From assembly GCA_003963225.1 (NCBI GenBank), contig RXKB01000009.1:62001-126000 (forward strand): a DNA stretch of 64,000 nt. Direction: 5' to 3'. This stretch comes from Candidatus Babelota bacterium (lineage in GTDB: Bacteria; Babelota; Babeliae; Babelales; Vermiphilaceae). Below the pieces are notes generated by a model. The model was given only the letters and a program-made list of their open reading frames with translations. It ran no database searches and was not told where the DNA came from. This document shows, piece after piece, positions 41,023 through 49,995 of the stretch; the stretch's first letter is position 1, and each line of letters begins with the position of its first letter. The position numbers and the translations under genes were made by a program.

Positions 41023-41291
41023 ACAACCACGCGATTTTGCTGCGCTCGCTATTCGCGTGGCGGGACAGCGAAGCCAAACTGTTTTCTTGGCTCAATCTTG
41101 GCCAGCTTTGGAGCCTGCAGTTTGCCCTAACGTACCGGCCGTTTGGAGGTAGCAGCGCTGGTCTTTCGCTTCGTGCAGTCGGTAAGATGACCCTCGCAAA
41201 AGCACTTTGGTGGCGCGATGTCGCGCTGCCAAAGCAGCGGGAGACCGAGGCGAAAGCAATCAAGGATGCCCGGTCAAGTAAAGGTGCGTGA
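40914..41291 (+). CDS. Tail chaperone frameshift extension (GT-like)
   Basis: This is the -1 frame relative to the 40138 gene. Its part after 41022 reads NNHAILLRSLFAWRDSEAK, FSWLNLGQLWSLQFALTY and KMTLAKALWWRDVALPKQ, which looks like a real helical protein of about 90 residues. It has no good start: only TTG codons and no ribosome site. Its stop overlaps the tape-measure start (TGATG). Expression as a frameshift fusion, as with other tail chaperones, is the simplest reading; an independent TTG start at 41037 is the alternative. Confidence 0.55.
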   Translation, partial: PFAGELLHAVGSYGGAAARAGDGGESGTAGSRRRDLNNHAILLRSLFAWRDSEAKLFSWLNLGQLWSLQFALTYRPFGGSSAGLSLRAVGKMTLAKALWWRDVALPKQRETEAKAIKDARSSKGA

Positions 41292-43987
41292 TGAACGAAT
41301 TGGGTCTCGGCGTAGTGTTCGACGCAAAAGACTTGGCGACCGGAACGATGCAAAAGGTCTCCAAGGGTTTGCTCGACATCACCGGAGCTTCTTCGGAGGC
41401 GGGCGAGGCCATAAAGAAGCATTTCGCAGCTTTCTCGACCGGCATGGCCATGTTCGGCGCTGGTGCGTCAATGCTCGGGGGGGCATTCGCGCTGGCGAAC
41501 GTGAGCGGCAAATTCTCCGAGCAGGTTGCCATCGTTGGCGCCGTTGCGGGCGCATCGGCCAGCGAGCTGAAAGATCTTGAAAAAGCTGCCATCGACGCAG
41601 GCGTTGCCACGCAATTTTCGCCAAACGAGGCAATCGTTGGCCTGGGCGATTTGACTCAGTCTGGGTATTCGGCGACGGAGAGCATCGAATTACTACGCCC
41701 AGTGCTCGATCTTGCCGCTGGCTCATTGGGAAAGCTCAGTCCGAGCGGCGCTGCTGGTTTGGCTTCACAAACGCTGAAGGCATTCAGCCTCTCGTCGGAT
41801 CAAGCAGGCGTCACTGTCGACAAGTTGCTTCAATCAGTGAACGCGTTCGCGATCAGTGCAGAAGAGCTTCCGCTAGCACTCGCCACGGTGACCCGTGGAT
41901 CCATCGCGTTGAACCAGAACCTGGATGAGTCTTTGATTGCGTTTGGCATGGTCAAAGACATCATACCTGGCGTCGAACGTTCTTCGACGGCTGTGGCTAC
42001 GGCCATGGAGCGCATGGTCACGCCAGACACGCAGCGTGCCCTCAAGTCTATTGGTGTTGCAGCGGTCGACTCCAACGGTAAGTTTCGGTCGTTTCTCGAC
42101 ATCATCGTCGATCTTCAAAAAGCGCTTGGTGGAATGAACGAGGCGAAGAAAGCCGCGTTCCTCCAGAAGACGTTCGGAACCGAGGCACTGGGCGGCCTGA
42201 ACGCAATCCTTACGCAGCTCGAGAACGGCGTGAAAGCCGCAGGAATGAAGACGGGCGCGGAGGCTGTCGAGCACCTTCGCAACTCGATGGCCAATGCGGC
42301 GGGCACCGCCGCAAACTTTCGTGACGCAATGCTTGGGACCTACGAAGGTCAGAAAAAGCTCGTCGCTGGTTCGCTCGAGACGCTATCCATTGTTGTCGGA
42401 AAGCCGTTCGAGGAAGCGCTTAAGCCCGCGGTGACGGCATTCTTGGATGCCATCAATGCCGTGCTTGCCGTCGTCCAATCAATGCCCACGGGCATGAAGA
42501 ACTTTATCGCCCAAGTCGTGGTTGGAGTCGGCGCGATCCTCACGCTTGTCGGAGGCGTACTAGCGGGCAAAGCAGCACTTGCGCTAATGGCCGCTGGACT
42601 CGAGGCAATTGGCGTCACGGTGGCAGGGGTCGTTTCCGCCATTGCGCCGGCCATTGGAATCATCCTCGTGCTTGGTGCGGTGATCGCCGCATTCAAGATC
42701 GCTGTCGAAAAAGACATTGGTGGAATCGGTACCTTCTTCAGCGATGCCTATGATGTCATCGCATTGACATTCGGCGCCATTGGACAGCTCATCAGCGATG
42801 GCGGATTCAGCGGCGAGATCCTCAACGAACTCGACGCCGGCAATGAGGGCATCGAGAACTTCGCGGTCAACGTCTACCTGGTGATCAACCGGGTAATCGA
42901 GTTCTTCGAGCAGCTTGGCAGTGGATTCTCATCCGCGATTGAAGAGGCCGGCCCAACGTTCGAGGCATTCAAAAACTCGATCATGGGCATCGTCGATCTG
43001 TTCGAGGGCCTTTTCACCGACATCGATCCCGGTCAAGCCGTAGGCGCGTTCAACTCCGTCGGGGCGGCGGGCGACAAGGTGGGGCGCATTCTGGCCCGCG
43101 TGGCGACGGCGGTCATCAATATCGTCACCGTGGTGCTCGACGTGGTCGGTGGCATTGGTTCGACAGCCCTCGGCCCCATTGGTGATTTGCTCGGAGTCAT
43201 CTGGGACAGCCTCGGCGAAGTCATTGGCGCCATCGGCGAAGTCGTCTCGGAACTGGGCATTTTCGACAACGCTGTGGACGGTACCGAGTCGGGATGGGTC
43301 GGTCTCGGCAAGAGCATCGGGAACATTGTTGCTTCAGCGGCAGACCTCATCAAGAGCCTGATTCGCACGGTGAAAGACGCTCTCAAAGGCGCCATCAATG
43401 TCATCGGCGGCATTATCGAGATGTTCACCGGCAACTTCGATCAGGGGTTGAAGAGGGTGCTGTCCGGGCTCATCGGCATCATCGGCTCTATCGTGTTTGG
43501 CGCGATGGACCTTGTTGCGACGGCGAGCGACATCCTTTTCGGTACCGAGTTTTCCAACAAGGTTAATGAGTGGCGAAAGGGGCTCGACGAGACGCTGTAC
43601 TCTGGGCTCAAGACGAAACCGGAGGACATCGTTCCGTCGAAAGGATCGGAAAAAGATGCGCTTTCCGGCGCATCGCGGCCTGATGTGCTGTCGTTCTACC
43701 AAATGCCCGAGCAACCCCAGCAGGAGGCGCAGGCGTTCGACCCGCTGGCGTTCTATGCGATGCCGCCTGCGCCTGCAGCGGCGATGGAGTCTACGAGTCA
43801 GCAATCACTCGACGTTGCTGGTCTGAACGCAACGCTTGCCGACATAAAGCAGGCCAAGTCCGGACCCATCAACCTGGAGGGCAACATCAGCGTGGATGGC
43901 GAAGTCCTCGGCCGCATGGCATTGAAGGGAGCGCGCAGCGCCGCCGCAGATGGTCAACAGCCCGTGAGCTTGATGAGCGGGGGATAA
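41291..43987 (+). CDS. Tail tape measure protein
   Basis: The 898-residue protein is the longest tail protein and has family traits: VFDAKDLATGTMQKVSKGL at the start, alternating Ala-rich helices, the TP901-type ASASELKDLEKAAIDAGVATQF and LDLAAGSLGKLSPSGAA, and hydrophobic segments at about 395-480 (VGAILTLVGGVLAGKAALAL). Its length sets the tail length; at about 1.5 angstrom per residue this gives roughly 130 nm. A GTG one codon earlier is an alternative start. Confidence 0.92.
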   Translation: MNELGLGVVFDAKDLATGTMQKVSKGLLDITGASSEAGEAIKKHFAAFSTGMAMFGAGASMLGGAFALANVSGKFSEQVAIVGAVAGASASELKDLEKAAIDAGVATQFSPNEAIVGLGDLTQSGYSATESIELLRPVLDLAAGSLGKLSPSGAAGLASQTLKAFSLSSDQAGVTVDKLLQSVNAFAISAEELPLALATVTRGSIALNQNLDESLIAFGMVKDIIPGVERSSTAVATAMERMVTPDTQRALKSIGVAAVDSNGKFRSFLDIIVDLQKALGGMNEAKKAAFLQKTFGTEALGGLNAILTQLENGVKAAGMKTGAEAVEHLRNSMANAAGTAANFRDAMLGTYEGQKKLVAGSLETLSIVVGKPFEEALKPAVTAFLDAINAVLAVVQSMPTGMKNFIAQVVVGVGAILTLVGGVLAGKAALALMAAGLEAIGVTVAGVVSAIAPAIGIILVLGAVIAAFKIAVEKDIGGIGTFFSDAYDVIALTFGAIGQLISDGGFSGEILNELDAGNEGIENFAVNVYLVINRVIEFFEQLGSGFSSAIEEAGPTFEAFKNSIMGIVDLFEGLFTDIDPGQAVGAFNSVGAAGDKVGRILARVATAVINIVTVVLDVVGGIGSTALGPIGDLLGVIWDSLGEVIGAIGEVVSELGIFDNAVDGTESGWVGLGKSIGNIVASAADLIKSLIRTVKDALKGAINVIGGIIEMFTGNFDQGLKRVLSGLIGIIGSIVFGAMDLVATASDILFGTEFSNKVNEWRKGLDETLYSGLKTKPEDIVPSKGSEKDALSGASRPDVLSFYQMPEQPQQEAQAFDPLAFYAMPPAPAAAMESTSQQSLDVAGLNATLADIKQAKSGPINLEGNISVDGEVLGRMALKGARSAAADGQQPVSLMSGG

Positions 43988-43990
43988 CCT

Positions 43991-44488
43991 ATGGCCGAGA
44001 CCCAAAACCCTGATCGCGTCGTGTTGACGAACATGACCTCGCTCGAGGAACTGGCGTTGCCTTATCGGCCAGAAGAACTCGCACGGGCCGTGACCATTGC
44101 ATACGCACGCAATGCACCGCTTGGGTTCTCTCATCAAGTCATGCAGTTCCAACTGCGCGAGAACGAGAAGCTGGACTTCACGTTTTACGTCGATCAGGAA
44201 TCTGGTGCACCGGTGTCCGATGACGCCACGAAGATTCTCGACGCAATGACCGCGTCGAGCCGCACAGCACATAACATTGCGAGCGGAGCGCCCCCGGAGG
44301 TGCAGCTCCTTTGGCCCGGCGTGCTCTTGATGCGCACGCGCATAACGTCGCTCAAGTACAGCTACAAGCGGTTTTCTTCATTCAATGGCAAACCGACATG
44401 GTTTTCCGTCACCGTGGCACTGGAGGAAACGCCGCAAAAACGCATGTGGGCTGAGGACATCCGCACGAAAGGGCTGTTCCGCCTATGA
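43991..44488 (+). CDS. Tail/baseplate protein, contractile-tail type
   Basis: The 165-residue protein is placed between tape measure and LysM-like gene, where XkdP-like or Pvc7-like tail proteins stand. It has LPYRPEELARAVTIAY, FTFYVDQESGAPVSDDA, PEVQLLWPGVLLMRTR and LKYSYKRFSSFNGKPTWFSV, which suit a beta-rich hub component that bridges tube and baseplate. It overlaps the next gene by 4 nt. Confidence 0.75.
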   Translation: MAETQNPDRVVLTNMTSLEELALPYRPEELARAVTIAYARNAPLGFSHQVMQFQLRENEKLDFTFYVDQESGAPVSDDATKILDAMTASSRTAHNIASGAPPEVQLLWPGVLLMRTRITSLKYSYKRFSSFNGKPTWFSVTVALEETPQKRMWAEDIRTKGLFRL

Positions 44489-44856
44489 GCATGGTCCTCG
44501 ACATCTGGAGCCCGTTCCGGTTTTGTACGGCTCTCGAAGATTCGCGAGGGCGCATGTTCCTCACCGATCGAGTGCCGTTCTATTACCAGGACTTGCCCGA
44601 CAACATCGAGCATATCGTCGTTCAGGGAGACACCACCCGAAAGCTCGCTGCAAAATATTACTCGTCGCTCGAATATGCCGCAGAGCTTGCCCCGTTCATT
44701 GCCGACTTCCAAGTCGACGATACGACGGGTGAGCCGGCGCCGATTCGAGACGAAACGATCGCATTGACCCCCGGCAAGCGGCTGTGGATTCCATCGCTCG
44801 AGACCGTGCTCGCCGTCATCTTGTCCGAGGAGCGTCGTGCCGAGCACGACGTATGA
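44485..44856 (+). CDS. LysM-like baseplate protein (tail X / gp53 type)
   Basis: The 123-residue protein carries a LysM-like module: HIVVQGDTTRKLAAKYYSS followed by a DFQV strand and PGKRLWIPS near the end. Small LysM proteins of this type join tail tube and baseplate in contractile tails. It starts by overlapping the preceding stop (ATGA) and is 3 nt before the gpD gene. Confidence 0.8.
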   Translation: MSMVLDIWSPFRFCTALEDSRGRMFLTDRVPFYYQDLPDNIEHIVVQGDTTRKLAAKYYSSLEYAAELAPFIADFQVDDTTGEPAPIRDETIALTPGKRLWIPSLETVLAVILSEERRAEHDV

Positions 44857-44859
44857 GGC

Positions 44860-46101
44860 ATGCCGAGGCGAAGAGCAGCCCCCAGGTATATCGTCCGGGC
44901 ACGGTTGGAAGGCTCTGCGAAGTCGGCGCCCATTGACGTTTCCGACCGCGTGCTTCGCCTCCAGTACGAAGACGTCGAAAAGGGGACGGACAAGCTGTCG
45001 ATCGAGGTGGACAACGACAAGTTCCAGAACTTGTCCAACCCCATCTTTGCGCAAGGGACGATTCTGGAATTTTCCTACGGGTATGCCGATGGCGTGATGT
45101 CGCCGTTCCGCACCGCGATCATCACCAAGGTCACCGGGGGCGGAAAGCTCAAGATCGAGGCCAAGGGTCAGGTATACCTGCTCGACACCGAGAAGAAGAT
45201 CCGCAAGTTCGAGAACGTCAAGCGCTCCGATGTAGCCAAGAAAATCGCCGAAGAACACGGCTTTGCCAGCACCGACGTGCAGGTCATCGAAGATACCGAG
45301 GTGATCCACGGGGCCATTCTCCAAACCAAGCTGACCGATGCCCAGTTTCTTCGGGACTTGGCGAACAAGGAGGGTTTCGAGTTCCGCATTGCCGGCGGGA
45401 AATTTTATTTCCGCTCGCGCGATTTGAAGCAGCCACCGATCAGGGAGTGGGTCTACTTCATCGATCCCAACGAAGGCGACATCATTACCGAGCCAAACAT
45501 AGAGAACGACATCACGGCCAAGCCCGGCACGATTACGGCCAAGGGGATTGATCCCAAGACGAAGAAGGTGATCGAAAAGAAGGCCGACAACACGACGACC
45601 AAAGGTCGTCCGGGGCTCGCCGATTTCGTCGGTATCAATTCTAAGAGCGGTCAGCGCGAGCCGAGGATCAAGCGCACCGCGCAATCGGCGGTCGTCTCGA
45701 CGACGGAGAAGTCGCAAAAAGGTGCCGAGCGTAATGTCGTCGGTGCATACAAACAGATCCAGCTCACTGCGATAAAGCTAACGTTCACGAACATCGGTGA
45801 CCCTGGCGTGTCTGCTACCGACATCGTGTCCATCAAAGGGATCGATGCCGCATCGGGGCGCTACTATCTCACGAAGGTCGTGCACACGTTGCAGAAGGAA
45901 TACCAGATGGGTATTTCGTGCAGCAGCGACGGCAAGAGCAAGCCGGACTCGCCAACCGCGGTAAAAAGCCAAGCCTCGATTGCAAAAGCCACGGCGGCCG
46001 GAAACAAGGGCGGCGTCAATAGCAACACGAAGCTGACCCCCGTGAAGGTCGTAGACGCGAGGAGCGGTGCGACGAGAACGGTGTTTCGTCCGCCACGATA
46101 A
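44860..46101 (+). CDS. Baseplate hub protein (late control gene D / Pvc8-VgrG type)
   Basis: The 413-residue protein has the gpD pattern: a first domain with LRLQYEDVEKGTDKLSIEV and ILEFSYGYADG, FENVKRSDVAKKIAEEHGF, LTDAQFLRDLANKEGFEFRI, and a later YYLTKVVHTLQKEYQM. This hub binds the tube end and the spike. The C-terminal 60 residues are Lys/Ser-rich. The start at ATG 44860 is followed by PRRRAAPR. Confidence 0.88.
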   Translation: MPRRRAAPRYIVRARLEGSAKSAPIDVSDRVLRLQYEDVEKGTDKLSIEVDNDKFQNLSNPIFAQGTILEFSYGYADGVMSPFRTAIITKVTGGGKLKIEAKGQVYLLDTEKKIRKFENVKRSDVAKKIAEEHGFASTDVQVIEDTEVIHGAILQTKLTDAQFLRDLANKEGFEFRIAGGKFYFRSRDLKQPPIREWVYFIDPNEGDIITEPNIENDITAKPGTITAKGIDPKTKKVIEKKADNTTTKGRPGLADFVGINSKSGQREPRIKRTAQSAVVSTTEKSQKGAERNVVGAYKQIQLTAIKLTFTNIGDPGVSATDIVSIKGIDAASGRYYLTKVVHTLQKEYQMGISCSSDGKSKPDSPTAVKSQASIAKATAAGNKGGVNSNTKLTPVKVVDARSGATRTVFRPPR

Positions 46102-46105
46102 GTGC

Positions 46106-46117
46106 TACGGTGCGACC
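46106..46117 (+). promoter_or_regulatory. -10-like box 6 nt before the spike gene
   Basis: TACGGT (46106-46111) lies exactly 6 nt before the ATG at 46118, with GTGC in front of it, as at other starts. No clear -35 is seen and the preceding gene ends only 17 nt upstream. A weak internal leaderless promoter is possible. Confidence 0.3.
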
Positions 46118-46702
46118 ATGCCTCTTGCCGCTGAGCTTGAGCCGACCAGCATCATTGGCCCGCATATCGGCACAGTAACGGACGTCGCCGATCCAGAAGG
46201 GCGGTACCGCGTCAAGGTTGAGGTACCAGGTCTATCGCCAGAAAGCGACTGGGCGGAACCGTTCGGAACTATGGGCGGCGGCGGGCCACAACGCGGCGGG
46301 TTTGTCCCACCGAAGCCTGGCGACACCGTGCTCATTTTTTGGGTCGGCTGCGACTCGCAGTTTCCCATCTACATCCCCGGCTGGTGGGGCATTACCGATG
46401 CAGGCCCGGAGATGCCCGAGCCTGCGAAGAGCGCAGGGGACAAAGCTCACCAAGTCGCATGCCTCCAGATCGGATCGTTTCGTTTCTCGGTGGACGAGCG
46501 AGACGGCAAGCTCGTGTTCTCGGTCGTGGGGCAAGACGGTGAGACACCTGGGCTCGCGCTCATTCTCGATTTTACGCGCAAGCGCATCGAATTGAGCGCC
46601 ACGGCTGCGATTCTCATGCGCAGCAAAGGCAAGATTTGGCTCGATGCGCTCAGCATCCAACTGCGTGATCGAATGCTCGATACCTCCAGCAAGCCGGTGT
46701 AG
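46118..46702 (+). CDS. Baseplate spike protein (gpV / gp45-like)
   Basis: The 194-residue protein has an OB-fold N-terminus (HIGTVTDVADPEGRYRVKV), the GGGPQRGGFVPPKPGDTVLI motif and PIYIPGWW, then a beta-helix-like C-terminal half. It matches gpV/gp5-type spikes that pierce the outer membrane. The ATG at 46118 is chosen; the frame opens earlier inside the hub gene. Confidence 0.88.
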   Translation: MPLAAELEPTSIIGPHIGTVTDVADPEGRYRVKVEVPGLSPESDWAEPFGTMGGGGPQRGGFVPPKPGDTVLIFWVGCDSQFPIYIPGWWGITDAGPEMPEPAKSAGDKAHQVACLQIGSFRFSVDERDGKLVFSVVGQDGETPGLALILDFTRKRIELSATAAILMRSKGKIWLDALSIQLRDRMLDTSSKPV

Positions 46703-46704
46703 CC

Positions 46705-47427
46705 ATGGCTTTCCCCGATGTAGCTTTGGAATCGTTGTGCGTGCCGACCCCGGAAATGCCAGATCTGCGAATTGCTTTTCCGGGTGGCGTTGCTTTCCGG
46801 CCGTCGACTGGAATCGACAGCGCTAACCTGCTCGAAACGACGAGAAGCCTGCTTGGTCCGGCGATGGCGGCGACAGCGCCACTCGTGCCGTTCTTCGACA
46901 TGATCAAGACGATCGAGGCGATCATCGCGTGCGTGCAGGCGATACCCGATGCTTTCGGGCCGCCTCCAGATCCGACCGGGCTCATCGAATGCATTCCAAA
47001 TCTGCTAGAACGACTCCAAAAGCTGTTGGCGCTCATCCCTCCGCTCTCAATCATTCCGACCATCAAGGGCATCATCCTCGCACTCGTGAGTGCTCTCGAA
47101 GGGATCGTGCTCGAGTTCGAAGCCGTGGTGCGCCAAATGGCAAGGCTCGCGGAGTCTGCCACCGAAGCCGCCTTGCCTGGAAACGAGGAACTCCAGGTGA
47201 TCGTGTCGTGCGAAGGTGACAACATCTCGGCCAAAATGAAGAACCTCCAAATGTCGATGGGACCGATTGGGGACATCATTGGCACCCTCAACACGCTGCT
47301 GGAACTAGCCCAACTGAAGCCCATTGCAGGGTTTGGCGATCTCGGATCGGATCCGTTGGCAGCCATCCAAGCCATTCGTAGCGGGATCGACGTAATCAAA
47401 TCCGTTCTGCAATTCCTGCCGGGGTGA
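46705..47427 (+). CDS. Hypothetical baseplate-region protein with hydrophobic repeats
   Basis: The 240-residue protein has several strongly hydrophobic helices (LIECIPNLLERLQKLLALIP, IIPTIKGIILALVSALEGIV) but no clear topology. It lies between spike and gp25 genes, 2 nt after the spike stop. It may be a chaperone, a membrane-active ejected protein or an internal baseplate part. No family recognised. Confidence 0.68.
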   Translation: MAFPDVALESLCVPTPEMPDLRIAFPGGVAFRPSTGIDSANLLETTRSLLGPAMAATAPLVPFFDMIKTIEAIIACVQAIPDAFGPPPDPTGLIECIPNLLERLQKLLALIPPLSIIPTIKGIILALVSALEGIVLEFEAVVRQMARLAESATEAALPGNEELQVIVSCEGDNISAKMKNLQMSMGPIGDIIGTLNTLLELAQLKPIAGFGDLGSDPLAAIQAIRSGIDVIKSVLQFLPG

Positions 47428-47432
47428 TCTTT

Positions 47433-47816
47433 ATGGGTCGTGTCATCGACTTGCCTATGCGGTTCAGCCCGAACGCCGACTTCAAAACGGTGACGAACGG
47501 CGAAGAAGCCATCGCGAAGGTCATGGTGCTCCTCGGGACGCAGCCTGGGGAGATCGATTGGCGTCCAGACTTTGGGTGCAACCTGCGCCAGTTTCGCCAT
47601 AAGAACCTGACGCCTTCGCTCGAGGCCGTCGCCAAAGCACGCATCCAGGACTCGTTTGACCAATGGCTTCCCAGCCTCGTGCTGATCGATGCGAAATTCC
47701 AGCGGGACGAACGCGTCCTCCGAATCAGCGTATTTTTTAACAGGCGAACCGGGTCCGCCACGCCCGGTTTCCCGAGCAACCTGGAAGCAGAGATCCAAAT
47801 TACCATTGGAGCATGA
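47433..47816 (+). CDS. Baseplate wedge protein (gpW / gp25-like)
   Basis: The 127-residue protein has the gp25 pattern: FKTVTNGEEAIAKVMVLLG, TQPGEIDWRPDFGC, and IQDSFDQWLPSL. The ATG at 47433 is chosen; a GTG 9 nt upstream overlaps the preceding stop and is the alternative. gp25 nucleates sheath assembly. It sits before gpJ as in P2- and Mu-like phages. Confidence 0.88.
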   Translation: MGRVIDLPMRFSPNADFKTVTNGEEAIAKVMVLLGTQPGEIDWRPDFGCNLRQFRHKNLTPSLEAVAKARIQDSFDQWLPSLVLIDAKFQRDERVLRISVFFNRRTGSATPGFPSNLEAEIQITIGA

Positions 47817-47819
47817 CCG

Positions 47820-49364
47820 ATGCCGATTACACCGGATAGCTTGACGTTTACCGACAAGGACTTTTCCGCGTTGCGTCGGCGTCTTTTCCTGCTCGTTCAA
47901 TCGACATTTACCGAGTGGACCGACTTCGACGAAGCCGCCTTCAACAACATCCTTGTCGAGCTATTCGCGCGTGCCGGCGAGGTGCTGACGTTCTACCAGG
48001 ACCGACAAGCCAATGAGAGCCGAATCGTCACGGCCCTGCTGCGCAAGAGCGTCCTGGCGCACGGGAAGCTCATCGGGTTCAAGGCCCCAGGTGCCATTGC
48101 TGCTCGATGCCCAATTAAATTCAGCAATGTCAACACGTCTGGGGTTCCGACGGCAGCGGCGGCCGACATCGTGATTCCGGCTGGAACCGTTGTCAAAACG
48201 AACAACCTGCCCACAGCGGTGCTGTTCGAACTGCTCGAAGACCTCACGATTCCAGCAGGGTCAACACATGCGTATGGCCTGTGCGAAAACTCGACATTCG
48301 TATCGGAGGCGTACGTATCTACAAACCAAGCGAACCAAAGCTACAGGCTCTCTCAAACGCCATTCCTCGATGGTTCGCTGGTCGCTTCAGCGGGCAACGG
48401 CGCCTATTCCGTCGTCGATTCGTTCGTGTCGTCTTCGGCGACAAGTCGCGATTGCACCGTATCCGTCGACGAAAACGTGTCGGCTGTGGTCCGATTCGGT
48501 ACCGGCATTCGAGGAGTCATCCCACTCGGCACGATCACTTTCGAATATCGGACGTGGGGCGGCCTCGTCGGTCGATTGGCGACCAATACGATCACCCGCA
48601 TCGAAGGGTCGTTCACGGACGTAGCGGCGACGCCTGTACGCATCGTGGTAACCAATGACGAGAGCACAACCGTCGGCATCGATCGCCCCACAGTTGGCCG
48701 TCTTCGTGAACTCATCCCGCTCGCCTTCCGAATGCCTCGTGCGGCGGTGGCCCGAGAAGACTACGAGATTGGCGCGCTGCTCATCACGTCGATCGCGAGG
48801 GCACTGCACCTCACGTCCAACGAGGACGTCGCCATTGGCGAGAACGAGGGGTTCCTTTTCCTGCTTCCAGCGGATGGCCAGCCCGCTTCGCAAACCCTTA
48901 TCGACCAGGTCATGGCGCAATTCTTCAACGTTCCGGGGTATCCGAAGCCGCCATTCCCGTCGATGTCGACGTACAGGCTGTCGGCGGTGACCGCGCTCCG
49001 AAAAGTTATCAATGTTACGGCGAAAATCTTCCGGCGCAAACAAGTCACTGGCCCGGCCGCAAAGGCATCCGTCATGGCGAATCTGAATGCGTTTTTCAAC
49101 ATTCTTAATCCCGATGGCACGGTGAACCAACGAATCAATTTCGGGTTTTACCTTCAGGACAAAGACGGCAACCCGACGCGTCTTTTGGCGTATAGCGACG
49201 TTTTCAATGAGGTGCGGGACGCGAGCGGCGTGCTTCGCATCGGGGCAGGTTACGGAGACTTCTTGCTCAATGGCTTGCAGGCCGATGTGGAACTCGAGTT
49301 GAAAGAGTTCCCGCAGCTCGGAACCGTGGTGTTGATCGACGGGGACACGAGCCAAGAGCTCTGA
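47820..49364 (+). CDS. Baseplate J-like protein (gpJ / gp6 type)
   Basis: The 514-residue protein has the J-like wedge architecture: an N-terminal YNEEL-type helix region (FDEAAFNNILVELFARAGE), PGAIAARCPIKF, beta domain with FGTGIRGVIPLGTITFEYRT, and AVAREDYEIGALLI followed by the C-terminal ALRKVINVTAKIFRRKQ. It builds the wedges of the baseplate. The downstream kinase gene points the other way with only a 4-nt gap. Confidence 0.9.
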   Translation: MPITPDSLTFTDKDFSALRRRLFLLVQSTFTEWTDFDEAAFNNILVELFARAGEVLTFYQDRQANESRIVTALLRKSVLAHGKLIGFKAPGAIAARCPIKFSNVNTSGVPTAAAADIVIPAGTVVKTNNLPTAVLFELLEDLTIPAGSTHAYGLCENSTFVSEAYVSTNQANQSYRLSQTPFLDGSLVASAGNGAYSVVDSFVSSSATSRDCTVSVDENVSAVVRFGTGIRGVIPLGTITFEYRTWGGLVGRLATNTITRIEGSFTDVAATPVRIVVTNDESTTVGIDRPTVGRLRELIPLAFRMPRAAVAREDYEIGALLITSIARALHLTSNEDVAIGENEGFLFLLPADGQPASQTLIDQVMAQFFNVPGYPKPPFPSMSTYRLSAVTALRKVINVTAKIFRRKQVTGPAAKASVMANLNAFFNILNPDGTVNQRINFGFYLQDKDGNPTRLLAYSDVFNEVRDASGVLRIGAGYGDFLLNGLQADVELELKEFPQLGTVVLIDGDTSQEL

Positions 49365-49368
49365 GGCA

Positions 49369-49857
49369 TCACCCATCGTTTTGCACGATCTCGATGCTGT
49401 CGGCGTGAGGCGCAACGATCTCGAATGAGGTCGCGATATCCATCGCCTTTTGGCGGATCACCCACTCAGGTACTTTACGTGCGCGATTCGCGTTTCGCTT
49501 GATGCTGGTCGCGAGCGAGCACTGCACGTAGATCAAGCGTACCGTGAAGCCCATTGCTCGGGCTTGCGTCATTTGACGCACCATGCGCTCGGAATTGGTC
49601 CCGGTGGAATCGACCAGATACTTGCCTGCTCGAGCAGCAACGGAACGCATGAAGAGCGCTTCCGCCTCAGCAGCCGCCCACTCATAGAGCGCGTTTGGAT
49701 CGTTCGGGTTGTATTCCGGATGCGAAGCCATGATCTTGTCGGAGTCGATCACGACATGCGTGGACTCGTGCTTCGACACGACGACAGTCGACTTGCCAGC
49801 TCCAGGTAGACCCATGGTGAAGATGAATTCGGCGGCTGAATTGGTGTTGGTTTGCAT
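49369..49857 (-). CDS. P-loop kinase (polynucleotide/zeta-like), leftward insertion
   Basis: The 162-residue protein has Walker A GLPGAGKST (16-24), DSDKIM (residues around 38-43) and KYLVDSTGTN, then an Arg-rich lid region (SIKRNANRARKVPEW). This suits a small AAA-type kinase acting on nucleic acid ends or small molecules. It points against the tail operon and is driven by operator copy 7, so it is expected to be expressed with early genes. It looks like a moron inserted between baseplate and fibre genes. Confidence 0.8.
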   Translation of the reverse strand: MQTNTNSAAEFIFTMGLPGAGKSTVVVSKHESTHVVIDSDKIMASHPEYNPNDPNALYEWAAAEAEALFMRSVAARAGKYLVDSTGTNSERMVRQMTQARAMGFTVRLIYVQCSLATSIKRNANRARKVPEWVIRQKAMDIATSFEIVAPHADSIEIVQNDG

Positions 49858-49891
49858 GTTGAGAACTTAACACATGGGCTAATTCATGCAA
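49858..49891 (-). promoter_or_regulatory. Operator-containing leftward promoter, copy 7
   Basis: Reading leftward: -35 TTGCAT (49886-49891), 16-bp spacer, -10 TAAGTT (49864-49869), 6 nt, ATG at 49857. Operator TTAAC-ACATGG-GCTAA at 49867-49882. About 35 bp from 49886 onward are nearly identical to the flank of copy 6. Confidence 0.82.
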
Positions 49892-49959
49892 CAAAAATCG
49901 ACATAGTTTCGCGCACTTGCGAGCGGTTTTTGAACATGACGCGGGTTCGTGTCTTCGCC

Positions 49960-49995
49960 TTGACTACGCAATCGTGCTACTGCTCAACTACGCGA
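49960..49995 (+). promoter_or_regulatory. Rightward promoter before the 78-residue gene
   Basis: TTGACT (49960-49965), 18-bp spacer, TCAACT (49984-49989), then 6 nt to the ATG at 49996. It is divergent from operator copy 7 but has no operator of its own. Confidence 0.4.

Noticed and set aside
44362..45717. 451-codon leftward frame across the LysM-like and hub genes
   Set aside because: Antisense to well-supported baseplate genes; no domain motif is seen.
46650..47900. 416-codon leftward frame across spike and gp25 region
   Set aside because: Antisense to recognised baseplate genes and with shadow-like composition.
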